The notes beneath the pieces are model-generated. The model saw nothing but the letters and a program-made list of their open reading frames with translations. It was not told the origin of the DNA and searched no databases. Shown here piece by piece: positions 18,098 through 27,146 of a stretch of 64,000 nucleotides of DNA (position 1 is the stretch's first letter; each line of letters starts with the position of its first letter). A program made the translations under genes and the position numbers. The stretch is from Polymorphum gilvum SL003B-26A1 (lineage in GTDB: Bacteria > Pseudomonadota > Alphaproteobacteria > Rhizobiales > Stappiaceae): the NCBI RefSeq assembly GCF_000192745.1, contig NC_015259.1, forward strand, positions 1,069,001 to 1,133,000. Direction: 5' to 3'.

Positions 18098-18508
18098 ATG
18101 GCGATCAAGACGAAGCTGACGGCTGCATTTGCTGGTGTGACGATGATGGCGGCACTCACGACCTCCGGCTGGAGCGATGAGGCAAAAGTCCCGCAACCGA
18201 CGCCGAAGGCCGCCCATGAGGGCCATGCAATGGAGACGCATGGCGGGTCGGACACGGCGGCGACGGCCGCGTTCCGGGAAGCTAACGCACGCATGCACGG
18301 GGGCATGGAGATCGAGTTTACCGGCGATGCCGATATTGATTTTGTCCGCGGCATGATCGCGCATCACCAGGGCGCCATCGATATGGCGCGGATTGTGATG
18401 GAATACGGGACCGACCCGGAGATCCGCAAGCTCGCGGAGGACATCGTCAAGGCTCAGGATTCCGAAATCGCCTTCATGAAGGATTGGCTGGCAAAACGCG
18501 GGATGTAA
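18098..18508 (+). CDS. DUF305-family exported protein
   Basis: Protein of 136 residues with a signal peptide (cleavage near SGWSDEAK). A His/Met-rich linker (HEGHAMETHGG) precedes the DUF305 core with MIAHHQGAIDMA and the C-terminal AQDSEIAFMKDWLA. DUF305 proteins have a ferritin-like helical fold; some, such as CopM, bind copper. A metal-binding role in the periplasm is plausible. It sits between the two glutathione-dependent formaldehyde enzymes but is separated from each by over 200 bases, so it probably has its own promoter. Confidence 0.88.
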   Translation: MAIKTKLTAAFAGVTMMAALTTSGWSDEAKVPQPTPKAAHEGHAMETHGGSDTAATAAFREANARMHGGMEIEFTGDADIDFVRGMIAHHQGAIDMARIVMEYGTDPEIRKLAEDIVKAQDSEIAFMKDWLAKRGM

Positions 18509-18742
18509 CAGGCAGCCCGGCCTCGCCGACCGCCGGATGATCATTCGGAGCAGACGCCGGGGACTGTCGGTTGCGCCTCCCGCCATGACAGGACATCAGC
18601 TTCCGCCGGGTATCAGCGGATCGATTGCATCGTGCGGCTTGCGCTGGACGCCGGTCCGTGCCGGCAGTGCGCTGAAAACGTTGCCGCCGACGCCGACTGC
18701 CTTAGGCTTAGGAGTTTCGTCACATTTCGAGGGGGACTATTG

Positions 18743-19570
18743 ATGCAAACCGTATCCGAAAACCGCAGCTTCGATGGCGTGCAGGGCGTCTACACCCATG
18801 CCTCCGAAGTGTGCTCCTGCGACATGACCTTCGCGGTCTACATGCCGCCGCAGGCCGAGGCGGGGCCGGTCCCCTGCCTTTGGTATCTGTCCGGCCTGAC
18901 CTGTACCCATGAAAACGCCATGACCAAGGCCGGCCTCCAGGAACATGCGGCCGAGGCTGGTCTTGCGGTGGTGTTCCCGGATACCAGCCCGCGTGGGGCG
19001 GATGTCGCCGACGACGAGGCCTATGACCTCGGCAAGGGGGCGGGATTCTACGTCAACGCGACGCAGGCTCCGTGGGCACCTCACTTCCAGATGTACGACT
19101 ACGTGCTGACGGAACTGCGCGCTCTGGTGGAAAAAGAGTTCGCCGTCAGCGATCGCCACGGCATTACGGGACATTCGATGGGCGGGCATGGCGCCCTGAC
19201 TCTGGCGATGAACAATCCCGACCGGTATCAGTCGCTGTCCGCCTTCGCGCCGATCGCCCACCCGACACGGTCGGACTGGGGCCGCAAGCAGCTAGGAGCC
19301 TATCTCGGGGCGGACGAAACCGCCTGGCTGCGCCATGATTCGACGCTGCTGGTCCGGTCGGTCGGGTGGCATTCGGATATTCTGGTCGATCAGGGCAGCA
19401 AGGATCAGTTCCTCGACCTGCTGAAGCCCGAAGCCCTGTCGGCGGCGCTCGCCGAGGCTCGCGTCCCGTCCGTCTTCCGCATGCAGCCGGGATACGATCA
19501 TTCCTACTATTTCGTATCCACCTTCGCGCGGGACCACGTCCGTTGGCACGCTGACAGGCTTGCGCTCTGA
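18743..19570 (+). CDS. fghA: S-formylglutathione hydrolase
   Basis: Cytoplasmic esterase-D family hydrolase of 275 residues that releases formate and glutathione from S-formylglutathione. The family's LSGLTCTHENAM oxyanion region, nucleophile motif GHSMGGHGAL, the acidic residue in DQGSKDQFL and the His in GYDHSYYF are all present, so the triad is complete. The start MQTVSENRSF at 18743 follows GAGGGGG. It completes the glutathione pathway with the class III dehydrogenase upstream. Immediately before xoxF, but with a 386-base control region in between. Confidence 0.96.
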   Translation: MQTVSENRSFDGVQGVYTHASEVCSCDMTFAVYMPPQAEAGPVPCLWYLSGLTCTHENAMTKAGLQEHAAEAGLAVVFPDTSPRGADVADDEAYDLGKGAGFYVNATQAPWAPHFQMYDYVLTELRALVEKEFAVSDRHGITGHSMGGHGALTLAMNNPDRYQSLSAFAPIAHPTRSDWGRKQLGAYLGADETAWLRHDSTLLVRSVGWHSDILVDQGSKDQFLDLLKPEALSAALAEARVPSVFRMQPGYDHSYYFVSTFARDHVRWHADRLAL

Positions 19571-19956
19571 GCGGCTGTCAGGTCCTGTCGGCGGCACGGG
19601 CGCCGGGACCCGGCGGGTGCTGCTCTGATCTCGCGTAAAGGCCGCCGACGGTCCGAAATCGTTCGGTCAACTGGCTTGCGTTGTCCGAATTCCGGGCAAT
19701 GCGGAATGTGCTGTTTCTGCCTGGTTTCGGCCTCGCTTCTCGGTCCGTTTTCGCCGTTCAGCGGTAGGGCAAAAGTTCTTTCTGCTACCCCTACTACTTT
19801 AGCCTCAAAATCGGCTCGGGTTTATTGACGAGGCAGCGAGCCCTTCCGTCTAATAAAAAAATCATAAGAGGCACGCGTGCGCTCTGTGATCGAGTTCGGC
19901 CTCCGGATCGGCGATTGGGAGGATTGGAGGCCGGATATGCATTTGGGAGGAAACAC
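19571..19956. promoter_or_regulatory. xoxF upstream control region
   Basis: 386 bases without a gene between fghA and xoxF. It contains a GC-rich imperfect hairpin near 19600-19620 with no T-run, a third, weaker copy of the island motif at 19792-19809, and an AT-rich segment around 19850-19870. The xoxF ribosome-binding site GGGAGG is at 19945-19950. A promoter here must be strong if XoxF is the main methanol dehydrogenase. Confidence 0.55.
19792..19809. promoter_or_regulatory. Shared 18-bp island motif, weaker copy upstream of xoxF
   Basis: TACTACTTTAGCCTCAAA matches the copy at 5900-5917 at 13 of 18 positions, in the same orientation. It lies 148 bases upstream of the xoxF start codon, a normal distance for an activator site. 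Confidence 0.35.
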
Positions 19957-21759
19957 ATGAGGAAGCTGATTCTCTGCGCGGCTGCCGCGCTGGTCTCGAC
20001 CAGCTATGCAGCGCTCGCAAATGACTCTGTCCTGCAGGGACAGAGCGATCCGAAGCAATGGGTCCTGCAGACGGGCGACTACGCGAACACGCGCTTTTCC
20101 CAGCTCGACGAGATCAACAAGGACAATGTCAAGGACCTGCAGGTCGCCTGGACCTTCTCGACCGGCGTCCTGCGTGGCCATGAGGGCTCGCCGCTCGTCG
20201 TCGGCGACGTGATGTATGTCCACACGCCGTTCCCGAACAACGTTTTCGCCTTGGATCTCAACAACGACGGCAAGATCCTGTGGCGCTACGAGCCCAAGCA
20301 GGATCCGGACGTCATCGCGGTGATGTGCTGCGACACCGTCTATCGCGGTCTTGCCTATGCCGACGGCAAGCTGTTCCTGCACCAGGCCGATACCACCGTC
20401 GTGGCGCTGGACGCCAAGTCTGGTGCGGTGCTGTGGAGCGTCGTCAACGGCGATCCCTCCATCGGCGAGACCAACACCGCGACGGTTCTGCCGGTCAAGG
20501 ACAAGGTCATCGTCGGCATCTCCGGCGGCGAGTTCGGCGTACGGGGTTCCGTGACCGCCTACAACATGAACACCGGCGAGCGGGTGTGGCGTGCCTATTC
20601 CATGGGCCCGGACGAGGACATTCTGGTCGATCCGGAGAAGACCACCCATCTTGGCAAGCCGGTCGGCAAGGACTCCGGCCTGAACACCTGGGAAGGCGAC
20701 CAGTGGAAGATCGGCGGCGGCACCACCTGGGGCTGGTACTCCTATGATCCGGAAGCCGACCTCGTCTACTATGGCACTGGCAATCCCTCGACCTGGAACC
20801 CCTCGCAGCGTCCCGGCGACAACCGTTGGTCCATGACCATCATGGCCCGCAACCCCGACACCGGCATGGCCAGCTGGTTCTACCAGATGACACCGCATGA
20901 CGAGTGGGACTACGACGGCATCAACGAGATGATCCTGAGCGATCAGGAGATCAACGGCGAGATGCGCAAGGTGCTGGTCCACTTCGACCGCAACGGCTTC
21001 GCCTACACGATGGACCGCCTGAGCGGCGAGTTGCTCGTGGCGGAGAAGTACGATCCGGTCGTCAACTGGGCGACCCATGTCGAGATGGACAAGAACTCCG
21101 ACCAGTACGGTCGGCCGCAAGTCGTCGCACAGTACTCGACCGCGCAGAACGGCGAGGACGTCAACACCACCGGCGTCTGCCCGGCGGCGCTCGGCACCAA
21201 GGACCAGCAGCCGGCGGCCTTCTCGCCGCGGACCGGTCTGCACTACGTGCCGACCAACCACGTCTGCATGGACTATGAGCCGTTCCGCGTCAGCTATACC
21301 GCCGGCCAGCCCTATGTCGGGGCGACGCTGTCGATGTATCCGGCGCCGGACAGCCATGGCGGCATGGGCAACTTCATCGCCTGGGACGCCACGAAGGGTG
21401 AAATCGTCTGGTCGCTGCCCGAGCAGTTCTCGGTGTGGTCCGGAGCCCTGGCAACGGCTGGCGACGTCGTGTTCTACGGGACGCTGGAAGGCTATCTGAA
21501 GGCGGTCGACGCCAAGACGGGTGAACTGCTGTACCGGTTCAAGACCCCGTCCGGTATCATCGGCAACGTCATGACCTACGAGCACAACGGCAAGCAGTAT
21601 GTCGGCATCCTGTCGGGCGTCGGCGGCTGGGCGGGCATCGGCCTCGCGGCCGGTCTGACCAACCCGAACGACGGTCTCGGCGCGGTCGGCGGCTATGCCG
21701 CCCTGTCCGACTACACCTCGCTCGGCGGCCAGCTCACCGTGTTTGCGCTGCCGAACTGA
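19957..21759 (+). CDS. xoxF: Lanthanide-dependent methanol/alcohol dehydrogenase XoxF
   Basis: Periplasmic PQQ enzyme of 600 residues that oxidises methanol (and possibly formaldehyde or other primary alcohols). Signal peptide to ALANDS; eight-bladed propeller with W-docking repeats; vicinal disulfide Cys124-Cys125 that sits over PQQ. The metal and catalytic residues align with XoxF numbering: Glu192, Asn276, catalytic Asp318 and the extra Asp320 (HDEWDYDG). Calcium-type MxaF has Ala at the last position, so Asp320 marks lanthanide dependence. No mxaI small-subunit gene is nearby, as expected for XoxF. The start at 19957 follows GGGAGG. Electrons should go to the cytochrome encoded next. Confidence 0.96.
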   Translation: MRKLILCAAAALVSTSYAALANDSVLQGQSDPKQWVLQTGDYANTRFSQLDEINKDNVKDLQVAWTFSTGVLRGHEGSPLVVGDVMYVHTPFPNNVFALDLNNDGKILWRYEPKQDPDVIAVMCCDTVYRGLAYADGKLFLHQADTTVVALDAKSGAVLWSVVNGDPSIGETNTATVLPVKDKVIVGISGGEFGVRGSVTAYNMNTGERVWRAYSMGPDEDILVDPEKTTHLGKPVGKDSGLNTWEGDQWKIGGGTTWGWYSYDPEADLVYYGTGNPSTWNPSQRPGDNRWSMTIMARNPDTGMASWFYQMTPHDEWDYDGINEMILSDQEINGEMRKVLVHFDRNGFAYTMDRLSGELLVAEKYDPVVNWATHVEMDKNSDQYGRPQVVAQYSTAQNGEDVNTTGVCPAALGTKDQQPAAFSPRTGLHYVPTNHVCMDYEPFRVSYTAGQPYVGATLSMYPAPDSHGGMGNFIAWDATKGEIVWSLPEQFSVWSGALATAGDVVFYGTLEGYLKAVDAKTGELLYRFKTPSGIIGNVMTYEHNGKQYVGILSGVGGWAGIGLAAGLTNPNDGLGAVGGYAALSDYTSLGGQLTVFALPN

Positions 21760-21797
21760 GGTCTGTGGACTAAGGTCGTAAAAACTCGGCGATGACG

Positions 21798-21836
21798 GCT
21801 CGGCCCCAAGTGTTTACTCTTGGGGCCGAGCTTTTT
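21798..21836 (+). terminator. Strong intrinsic terminator/attenuator between xoxF and xoxG
   Basis: GCTCGGCCCCAAG (21798-21810) and CTTGGGGCCGAGC (21819-21831) form a perfect 13-bp stem with an 8-base loop, followed directly by TTTTT. The xoxG ribosome-binding site GGGAGG follows immediately. This should end most xoxF transcripts and leave limited read-through into xoxG-xoxJ, or protect the 3' end of xoxF mRNA. Confidence 0.9.
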
Positions 21837-21854
21837 GGGAGGAAAGATCTAGAA

Positions 21855-22385
21855 ATGACCAAGAAATTCTCGTTGCTGTCCGCGTCCGTGATGGCCGTTG
21901 CGGCAATCCTGGCAAGTGCGCCGATCGGCGCCGAAGAGGTCAAGCCGGACGTCGCGGTGGAGTACGTCGAAGGAGGGCGCGCGTTCACCAAGGACGATAT
22001 TCCGACCTACTTCATCGCCGAGGATGGTACCGTCGACTGGCCGGTGTTTTCGGGCTTCCGGCGCTATCACGCCGAATGTCACGTCTGCCACGGACCGGAT
22101 GGCGAGGGATCGACCTATGCTCCGGCCCTGAAGGAGTCCGCGTTGGCGATGGACTATTACGACTTCATCGAGGTCATCGCGAGCGGTCGCCAGAAGGTCG
22201 GCGCGTCGGAGAACTCGGTCATGCCGGCGTTCGGCACGAACAAGAACGTGATGTGCTTCGTCGACGACATCTATGTTTATCTGAAGGCGCGTGGCATGGA
22301 TGCGATCGCGCGCGGTCGGCCGGCCAAGAAGGTCGACAAGCCGGATGAACTGCGTGCCGAGGAAGAAGAGTGCATGAGCGGGTGA
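21855..22385 (+). CDS. xoxG: c-type cytochrome XoxG, electron acceptor of XoxF
   Basis: Periplasmic mono-heme cytochrome of 176 residues with signal peptide to IGAEE. The heme motif CHVCHG is at residues 75-80, and the axial Met is probably in SVMPAFG near 123. It belongs to the methanol-metabolism-related cytochrome c group. The start at 21855 was chosen over an upstream ATG at 21792 because the latter lies before the terminator hairpin and adds a non-signal extension. It accepts electrons from XoxF. The C-terminal tail is charged and ends EEEECMSG, with a stray Cys. Confidence 0.93.
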   Translation: MTKKFSLLSASVMAVAAILASAPIGAEEVKPDVAVEYVEGGRAFTKDDIPTYFIAEDGTVDWPVFSGFRRYHAECHVCHGPDGEGSTYAPALKESALAMDYYDFIEVIASGRQKVGASENSVMPAFGTNKNVMCFVDDIYVYLKARGMDAIARGRPAKKVDKPDELRAEEEECMSG

Positions 22386-23212
22386 CGGTGATGGTCAGGT
22401 GGTTGGTGCTGTGCGTGCTGATGGCCCTGCCGGTGACGGCGGCACAGGCGCAGGTCTCGGACCTCGTCTCGAGCACGGCGTTCCGCGTCTGTGCGGATCC
22501 GGCGAACCTGCCGTTTTCCAGCAAGTCGGGCGAGGGGTTCGAGAACAGGATCGCTGACCTGGTCGCTGCCGAACTCGGAATGCCGGTCGAATACACCTGG
22601 TTTCCGATGGCGACCGGCTTCGTCCGCAATACCTTGCGGACGGGCCAATGCGACGTGATCCTGGGCTTTGCCCAGGGACACGAACTCGTCCTCAATACAA
22701 ACCACTACTACACCTCGACTCACGTTCTCGTGACACGCACGGACAGTGCGCTGGCGGAGGTCGATACGCTGTCGGATAGTCGGCTTAAGGGCCGCGAGAT
22801 CGGCGTTATCGCGGGGTCGCCGCCAGCGTCGCATCTGGCCCGCAATGGATTGATGGCGACGACCCATGGCTACAACCTGATGGTCGATCGCCGTGTCGAA
22901 AGCCCCATCGAGACGATGCTTCGCGACCTGTCCGAGGGGCGGCTCGACGCCGCGATCATGTGGGGGCCGGCCGGGGCTCCGCTCGCCAAGTCCATGGCCG
23001 GATTGAAGATAACGCCCCTGCTGAAGGAGCCGGAAAGCCCGAAGCTGTTCTACCGGATCACCATGGGGGTGCGTCAGGGCGAGCTGGTCTGGAAGCGCAA
23101 GCTGAATTCCCTGATCCGCAAGAAGCAGGACGAGATCGATGCGATCCTGCGCGAGGCCGGTGTGCCGCTGCTGGATGACATGGGTCGGGCGCTCAAGACG
23201 GACGGGGGATAG
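22370..23212 (+). CDS. xoxJ: XoxJ, quinoprotein dehydrogenase-associated periplasmic binding-like protein
   Basis: Periplasmic solute-binding-fold protein of up to 280 residues, with signal peptide to AAQAQVSD. It has the type II binding-protein fold (FRVCADPANLPFSSKSGEGFENRIADLVA) characteristic of XoxJ/MxaJ, proposed to help activate or load the dehydrogenase. The start at 22370 overlaps xoxG by 16 bases and has a purine-rich GAGGAAGAAGAG upstream; an internal ATG at 22391 also leaves a good signal peptide. It follows xoxF-xoxG in the conserved order, and the next gene starts directly after its stop. Confidence 0.93.
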   Translation: MHERVTVMVRWLVLCVLMALPVTAAQAQVSDLVSSTAFRVCADPANLPFSSKSGEGFENRIADLVAAELGMPVEYTWFPMATGFVRNTLRTGQCDVILGFAQGHELVLNTNHYYTSTHVLVTRTDSALAEVDTLSDSRLKGREIGVIAGSPPASHLARNGLMATTHGYNLMVDRRVESPIETMLRDLSEGRLDAAIMWGPAGAPLAKSMAGLKITPLLKEPESPKLFYRITMGVRQGELVWKRKLNSLIRKKQDEIDAILREAGVPLLDDMGRALKTDGG

Positions 23213-23770
23213 ATGATCCGGGCGGCCGCCTTTGCCGTCCTCGTTTCCGTGCTTTGCGTGGCAGGCGCGGCGGGGCAGGCGGGCGGAGTTGCGGAGCCGG
23301 ACGGGTTCCGGGGGGAGCCCTACCGGGCGCCGGTTCCCGAGACGCTCGAAGGGGCACAGGTGCTCGACGATGCCGGCGCCCACGCGTTGTGGCTGGGGGG
23401 ACAAGCCGTTTTCGTCGACGTGCTGCCGAAGACCGAGCGGCCGGCCAACCTGCCGGCTGGAACGCTTTGGCGGGACAAGCCGCACGTCAGCATCAAGGAT
23501 GCTGTCTGGCTGCCGGGTACCGGCTACGAGGCCTTGCATCCGGACGTGGAAATGTATCTGAAACAAGGGCTTGAGGCGATCACGGGCGGCGACAGGGACA
23601 AGCCGCTCGTGATCTTCTGCCTGGCCGATTGCTGGATGTCCTGGAACGCCGCCAAGCGGGCCGTGAGCTACGGCTACCGGCAAGTCTACTGGTATCCGGA
23701 CGGCGTCGACGGGTGGGATTTCTCCGGTCACCCGCTGGAGACGATCACGAAGTTCGAGGTGGACAACTAG
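23213..23770 (+). CDS. PQQ-dependent catabolism-associated CxxxCW-motif protein (rhodanese-like)
   Basis: Exported protein of 185 residues with a signal peptide ending near GAAGQAGG. A rhodanese-like fold is suggested by DAGAHALWLGGQAVFVDVLP and by the active-loop-like FCLADCWMSWNAAKRA. Here the two Cys are separated by three residues (C-LAD-C-W). The family is found with PQQ-dependent alcohol catabolism genes; its role is unknown, perhaps thiol chemistry on a periplasmic partner. It begins at the base after the xoxJ stop, and its stop overlaps the convergent propeller gene by 4 bases. Confidence 0.88.
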   Translation: MIRAAAFAVLVSVLCVAGAAGQAGGVAEPDGFRGEPYRAPVPETLEGAQVLDDAGAHALWLGGQAVFVDVLPKTERPANLPAGTLWRDKPHVSIKDAVWLPGTGYEALHPDVEMYLKQGLEAITGGDRDKPLVIFCLADCWMSWNAAKRAVSYGYRQVYWYPDGVDGWDFSGHPLETITKFEVDN

Positions 23771-24705
23771 CGTGGGGCGAGCAGGAAGGCGCCGAAGGCC
23801 CTCGGTCCGTCTCCGACCGCGATCTCATCCGTAACTTCTTGTTTTTCGACGTCAATCAGGCTCAGGCTGTTGGACATCCAGTTGGCGACGACAACAAGGC
23901 GGCCGTCCGATGTCGTCCCGATTCCCTCCGGATACTCTCCCACTTCCATCCTGCCTACCACCTGACCGGCTTCGGCGTCGAACACGGTGACGGTGTCGGC
24001 ATACTGGTCGGTGACGAAGCCGAGATCGCCGGCGAAGGCGATCGTATAGGGACGTTCGCCAGTCGGTATCTGTGCGACCAGGGTCGCCGTCGCGAGGTCG
24101 ACGACGCTGACGGTGTTGGAGCCGACGTCAGCCGTATAGGCCCGGCCGTCGCGCAGGGTGACGCCGAAGGGCCGCGTGCCGGTGCCGACGACGGCAAGGC
24201 GGTCGCCGGTGGCGGTGTCGAACACCGAGATCTGGCTGTCGTCGCGGTCGGCGGTGACGAGCAGGGCGCCGTCCGCGCTGACGGCGAGGCCGGAGGGTGA
24301 GGCGCCGGTCGCCAGTTCGCGGATGACGGCGAGGCGGTCGGGATCGATCTCCCAGACGCGGGCGCCGTACCAGTCCGATACGTAGATGCGGCCGTCGACC
24401 GGGTTGACGGCGATGCCGAAGGGGCCGCCGTCCAGTTGAAGGAGGGTGCTGACGTCGGCGCCGTCGGCGGCCAGAACATTCAGCACTTTGGTTTCGGGAC
24501 TGACGACATAGACGGTCCGTCCGTCCGGCGACAGGGCGACGCCGGCCGGCTTGCCGCCGACTGCCACGGTGCGGATCACGGTGCGCGCGTCGATGTCGAC
24601 GACGGTGACAGTGCCGCTGCCCTGGTTGGTGACGAAGGCGAGGTCGCCGGCCAGCGCCGCGCCGCCGCACAGCAGAGCGGCGACGAGCGCTGCGACGCGG
24701 ATCAC
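23767..24705 (-). CDS. Exported YVTN/YncE-like beta-propeller protein
   Basis: Periplasmic seven-bladed propeller of 312 residues with a signal peptide ending AALAGDLAF. Repeats of the form TVTVVDIDARTVIRTVAVGG-KPAGVALSPDGRTVYV recur about every 42 residues. It belongs to the propellers associated with PQQ-dependent catabolism. The start codon is GTG, overlapping the SRPBCC gene stop (GTGA). It faces the CxxxCW gene end to end. A second, divergent propeller lies at 27147-28109. Role unknown; a scaffold or binding protein is likely. Confidence 0.88.
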   Translation of the reverse strand: MIRVAALVAALLCGGAALAGDLAFVTNQGSGTVTVVDIDARTVIRTVAVGGKPAGVALSPDGRTVYVVSPETKVLNVLAADGADVSTLLQLDGGPFGIAVNPVDGRIYVSDWYGARVWEIDPDRLAVIRELATGASPSGLAVSADGALLVTADRDDSQISVFDTATGDRLAVVGTGTRPFGVTLRDGRAYTADVGSNTVSVVDLATATLVAQIPTGERPYTIAFAGDLGFVTDQYADTVTVFDAEAGQVVGRMEVGEYPEGIGTTSDGRLVVVANWMSNSLSLIDVEKQEVTDEIAVGDGPRAFGAFLLAPR

Positions 24706-25241
24706 TCGCGCGATCCGAATTTCGCCTTCAGCGCTTCCATGCCGGCCTCGTAGACGGCGGTCACGGCGGCGACGGCCGCCTCGTCGTTGAGATGGGCTGG
24801 CGGATCATTGTTCGGGAAACCGCGATAGAAGGCCCCGCGCCATTCGACCAGGGCCTTGCCGCCGTCGTCCTTGACGGTGAGGTGGGCCGAATAGTTGGTC
24901 ACCGGCAGGACTTCGACGTCCACGGCCTCGATCCGGTAGGAATAGGTGCGCTTGTCGGCGTCGTACTTGTAGAGCAGCTCGGAAATGGTCGGCCCGCCCT
25001 CCTTTTCGAGCGTCAGCACGCGGGTGGCATCGATGGCGTTGCCGTTCTCGCCCGCGGTCGCGAACACCGCCGGGTGCCAGGACATGTCCTGGAAGTCGCC
25101 GATTGCCGTCCAGACCTCGTCGGGCGTGGCGTCGAGCTTGGCGGTCACGGTGACTTTCTGGCGCGAGGGGCCATGGGCGGAAGCCGGTGCTAGGCCGAGA
25201 ACGACAATGGCGAGCGACGCCAGGACAGCGAGAAACTTCAT
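24702..25241 (-). CDS. Exported SRPBCC-family protein (MxaD-like)
   Basis: Protein of 179 residues with signal peptide (cleavage near SAHGPSRQ). The START/SRPBCC hydrophobic-pocket fold is visible: ATPDEVWTAIGDFQDMSWHPAV and the C-terminal helix VYEAGMEALKAKF. MxaD, a periplasmic protein that promotes electron transfer between methanol dehydrogenase and cytochrome cL in Methylobacterium, is of this type. A similar helper role for XoxF is inferred. It is coupled to the propeller gene by GTGA and preceded by the DUF3280 gene. Confidence 0.85.
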   Translation of the reverse strand: MKFLAVLASLAIVVLGLAPASAHGPSRQKVTVTAKLDATPDEVWTAIGDFQDMSWHPAVFATAGENGNAIDATRVLTLEKEGGPTISELLYKYDADKRTYSYRIEAVDVEVLPVTNYSAHLTVKDDGGKALVEWRGAFYRGFPNNDPPAHLNDEAAVAAVTAVYEAGMEALKAKFGSRE

Positions 25242-25283
25242 GTGGTGCTCCCTAGATTGCGATCGCGGAATCTTCGCCCCGTC

Positions 25284-25787
25284 TCATTGCCTGAAGATGC
25301 GGTTGCGCAGAAGATAGCCGAGGCCCCGCGTCCAGCTGACGTCGGTGTTGCCTCGAATGTCGACGACGCCGGCGGCAAGCTGCCTGCCCGTCGCCGCCTC
25401 GGAGAGGACGAGGTTCATGCTGAGGATCAGGTTGGAGGTCTTCTGGACCTCGCCGACGAGAACGTAGTCGGCGCCAATCTTGCGCGCCATTGGGAAGGTG
25501 CAGCCGTTGCATTTGGCCGGGTTGGAGACCCGGTCCAGTTCGGCGCGCACGGGATCCAGAGAAACCAGAGTGAAGCCGCGTTTGGTCATGTCCTCGGCCA
25601 CGTAGGCCGTCGCCATCGCCAACCGTTCGGTCTCGTCCGGGCGCTCGCCGTTGAAATCCCCTTCGGTCGACGTGTCGATGAAGGTCAGGCCGAAGTAGGC
25701 GACCCTAGCCCCGTCGGGCAGAGGACCTCCGACAGCCGGGGTTGCCAGCAGGGCAAGAAGGACGACAGGCAGAAGACGTCTGAACAT
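25284..25787 (-). CDS. DUF3280-like exported protein
   Basis: Protein of 167 residues with a signal peptide ending TPAVGGPLP. The core has VAYFGLTFIDTSTEG, a CNGC pair (NPAKCNGCTFPMARKIGADYVLVGEV) and a C-terminal SWTRGLGYLLRNRIF. It looks like the DUF2380/DUF3280 family seen near PQQ dehydrogenases. The CNGC pair may form a disulfide or bind a metal. It is the first gene of a three-gene minus-strand operon; the start at 25787 begins the signal peptide. The function is not known. Confidence 0.82.
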   Translation of the reverse strand: MFRRLLPVVLLALLATPAVGGPLPDGARVAYFGLTFIDTSTEGDFNGERPDETERLAMATAYVAEDMTKRGFTLVSLDPVRAELDRVSNPAKCNGCTFPMARKIGADYVLVGEVQKTSNLILSMNLVLSEAATGRQLAAGVVDIRGNTDVSWTRGLGYLLRNRIFRQ

Positions 25788-25823
25788 GGAAAAACCATGC
25801 CCTCCGCGCGCGCGAACGAACAA

Positions 25824-25841
25824 TAGTCCTAAAGTCGCAAG
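25824..25841. promoter_or_regulatory. Shared 18-bp island motif, copy 2
   Basis: TAGTCCTAAAGTCGCAAG lies in the divergent control region between the DUF3280 operon (minus) and the PQQ-system binding protein operon (plus). It is 16/18 identical to the copy at 5900-5917. An AT-rich stretch follows at 25850-25876. Confidence 0.55.
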
Positions 25842-25947
25842 GCTCAATTTCCTTATTAAAATCTTATAATTAAAAAGGGTTCTGGGTGGCTTGACCATGC
25901 CTCGCGCTGCATGTCTCCATCTAGAAAAACGACAGGGGAGGAAGCCG

Positions 25948-27135
25948 ATGCGCCTGACTGCGCTGGCGGGAGTGCTTGCCGTCTTGCTGCCTTGCGCCGC
26001 CTTGGCCAAGGAGACACAGGAGATCCGTTCCGCCGTGATCCGCGTCGGCGAGGGCAATCGCACACCGACGTCCCGCCTCGATCTGCCGCCAAGCGACGTC
26101 GGCTTTGCCGGCGCGCGGCTTGCCACCGACGACAACCAGACGACCGGTCGCTTCATGGGCCAGACGTTCCTGACCGAGGAGGTTCCCGTCGCCACCGCCG
26201 AGGAGGCGGGCGCGAAGCTGGAGGAACTGATCGCGCAGGGAACCCGATTCATCGTGACCATGGCCGATGCCGACACGACGCTGGCGCTGGCGGACCGGGC
26301 CGGCGACCGGGCCCTGGTCCTCAACGCCATGGCGCGCGAGGACCGGCTGCGCAACGAGGCCTGCCGGGCCAATCTGCTGCACACCGCGCCGAGCCACGCG
26401 ATGGTGGCGGATTCGCTGGCGCAGTTCCTGGTCTGGAAGGGCTGGCGCAACTGGTTCCTCATTTCCGGCGATCACGCGGAGGACCTGGCGCTGGCCGATG
26501 CCTACCGGCGCGCGGCGCGGAAATTCGGCGCAAAGATCGTCGAGGAACGCGTCTTCGAGGACACGGGCGGGGCGCGCAGGACCGATTCCGGCCACGTCCA
26601 GGTGCAGAAGCAGATCCCGGCCTTCACGCAACGGGCCAAGGCGCACGACATCGTCGTGGCGGCGGACGAGAACGATGTGTTCGCGGTGCATCTGCCGTAT
26701 CACACCTGGGATGCGCGCCCGGTCGCCGGGTCGGCGGGCCTTCGGCCGCTGACCTGGCACCCCGCGCAGGAGGCCTGGGGTGCGACACAGTTCCAGAACC
26801 GTTTCGAACGTGCCTCCAACCGGTTCATGCGCGAGGAGGACTATCAGGTCTGGACCGCGCTGCGGGTGCTGGGCGAAGCGGCGACGCGGACGAAGTCCGG
26901 GGAGTTCGAGGTTCTGCGCGACCACATCCTCGGCGAGAGCTTCGAACTGGCAGCGTTCAAGGGGCAGAAGCTGACCTTCCGGTCCTGGGACGGCCAGCTG
27001 CGCCAGCCGATCCTGCTGACGGCCGATCGCATCCTCGTCTCGGTGTCGCCGCAGCCGGAATTCCTGCACCAGGTGTCTCATCTCGACACCCTGGGCCACG
27101 ACCGGCCAGAATCGGCCTGCTCCCTCAAGCGATAG
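25948..27135 (+). CDS. ABC transporter substrate-binding protein of the PQQ-dependent alcohol dehydrogenase system
   Basis: Periplasmic type I binding protein of 395 residues with a signal peptide ending CAALAKETQ. It has the Leu/Ile/Val-binding-like two-lobe fold (SHAMVADSLAQFLVWKGWRNWFL). The start at 25948 follows GGGGAGGAAG. It is first in a plus-strand run with the propeller, the small secreted protein and the PepSY-like protein; the ABC exporter subunits follow at 29130-30667. A binding protein of import type next to an ABC-2-type exporter is a peculiarity of this PQQ-associated system. The ligand is unknown. Confidence 0.9.
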   Translation: MRLTALAGVLAVLLPCAALAKETQEIRSAVIRVGEGNRTPTSRLDLPPSDVGFAGARLATDDNQTTGRFMGQTFLTEEVPVATAEEAGAKLEELIAQGTRFIVTMADADTTLALADRAGDRALVLNAMAREDRLRNEACRANLLHTAPSHAMVADSLAQFLVWKGWRNWFLISGDHAEDLALADAYRRAARKFGAKIVEERVFEDTGGARRTDSGHVQVQKQIPAFTQRAKAHDIVVAADENDVFAVHLPYHTWDARPVAGSAGLRPLTWHPAQEAWGATQFQNRFERASNRFMREEDYQVWTALRVLGEAATRTKSGEFEVLRDHILGESFELAAFKGQKLTFRSWDGQLRQPILLTADRILVSVSPQPEFLHQVSHLDTLGHDRPESACSLKR

Positions 27136-27146
27136 GACGACCCTGC

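Noticed and set aside
19957-21759. Calcium-type methanol dehydrogenase (MxaF) or PQQ ethanol dehydrogenase (ExaA)
   Set aside because: Asp320 is present where MxaF has Ala, no mxaI is nearby, and the downstream order xoxG-xoxJ fits XoxF.
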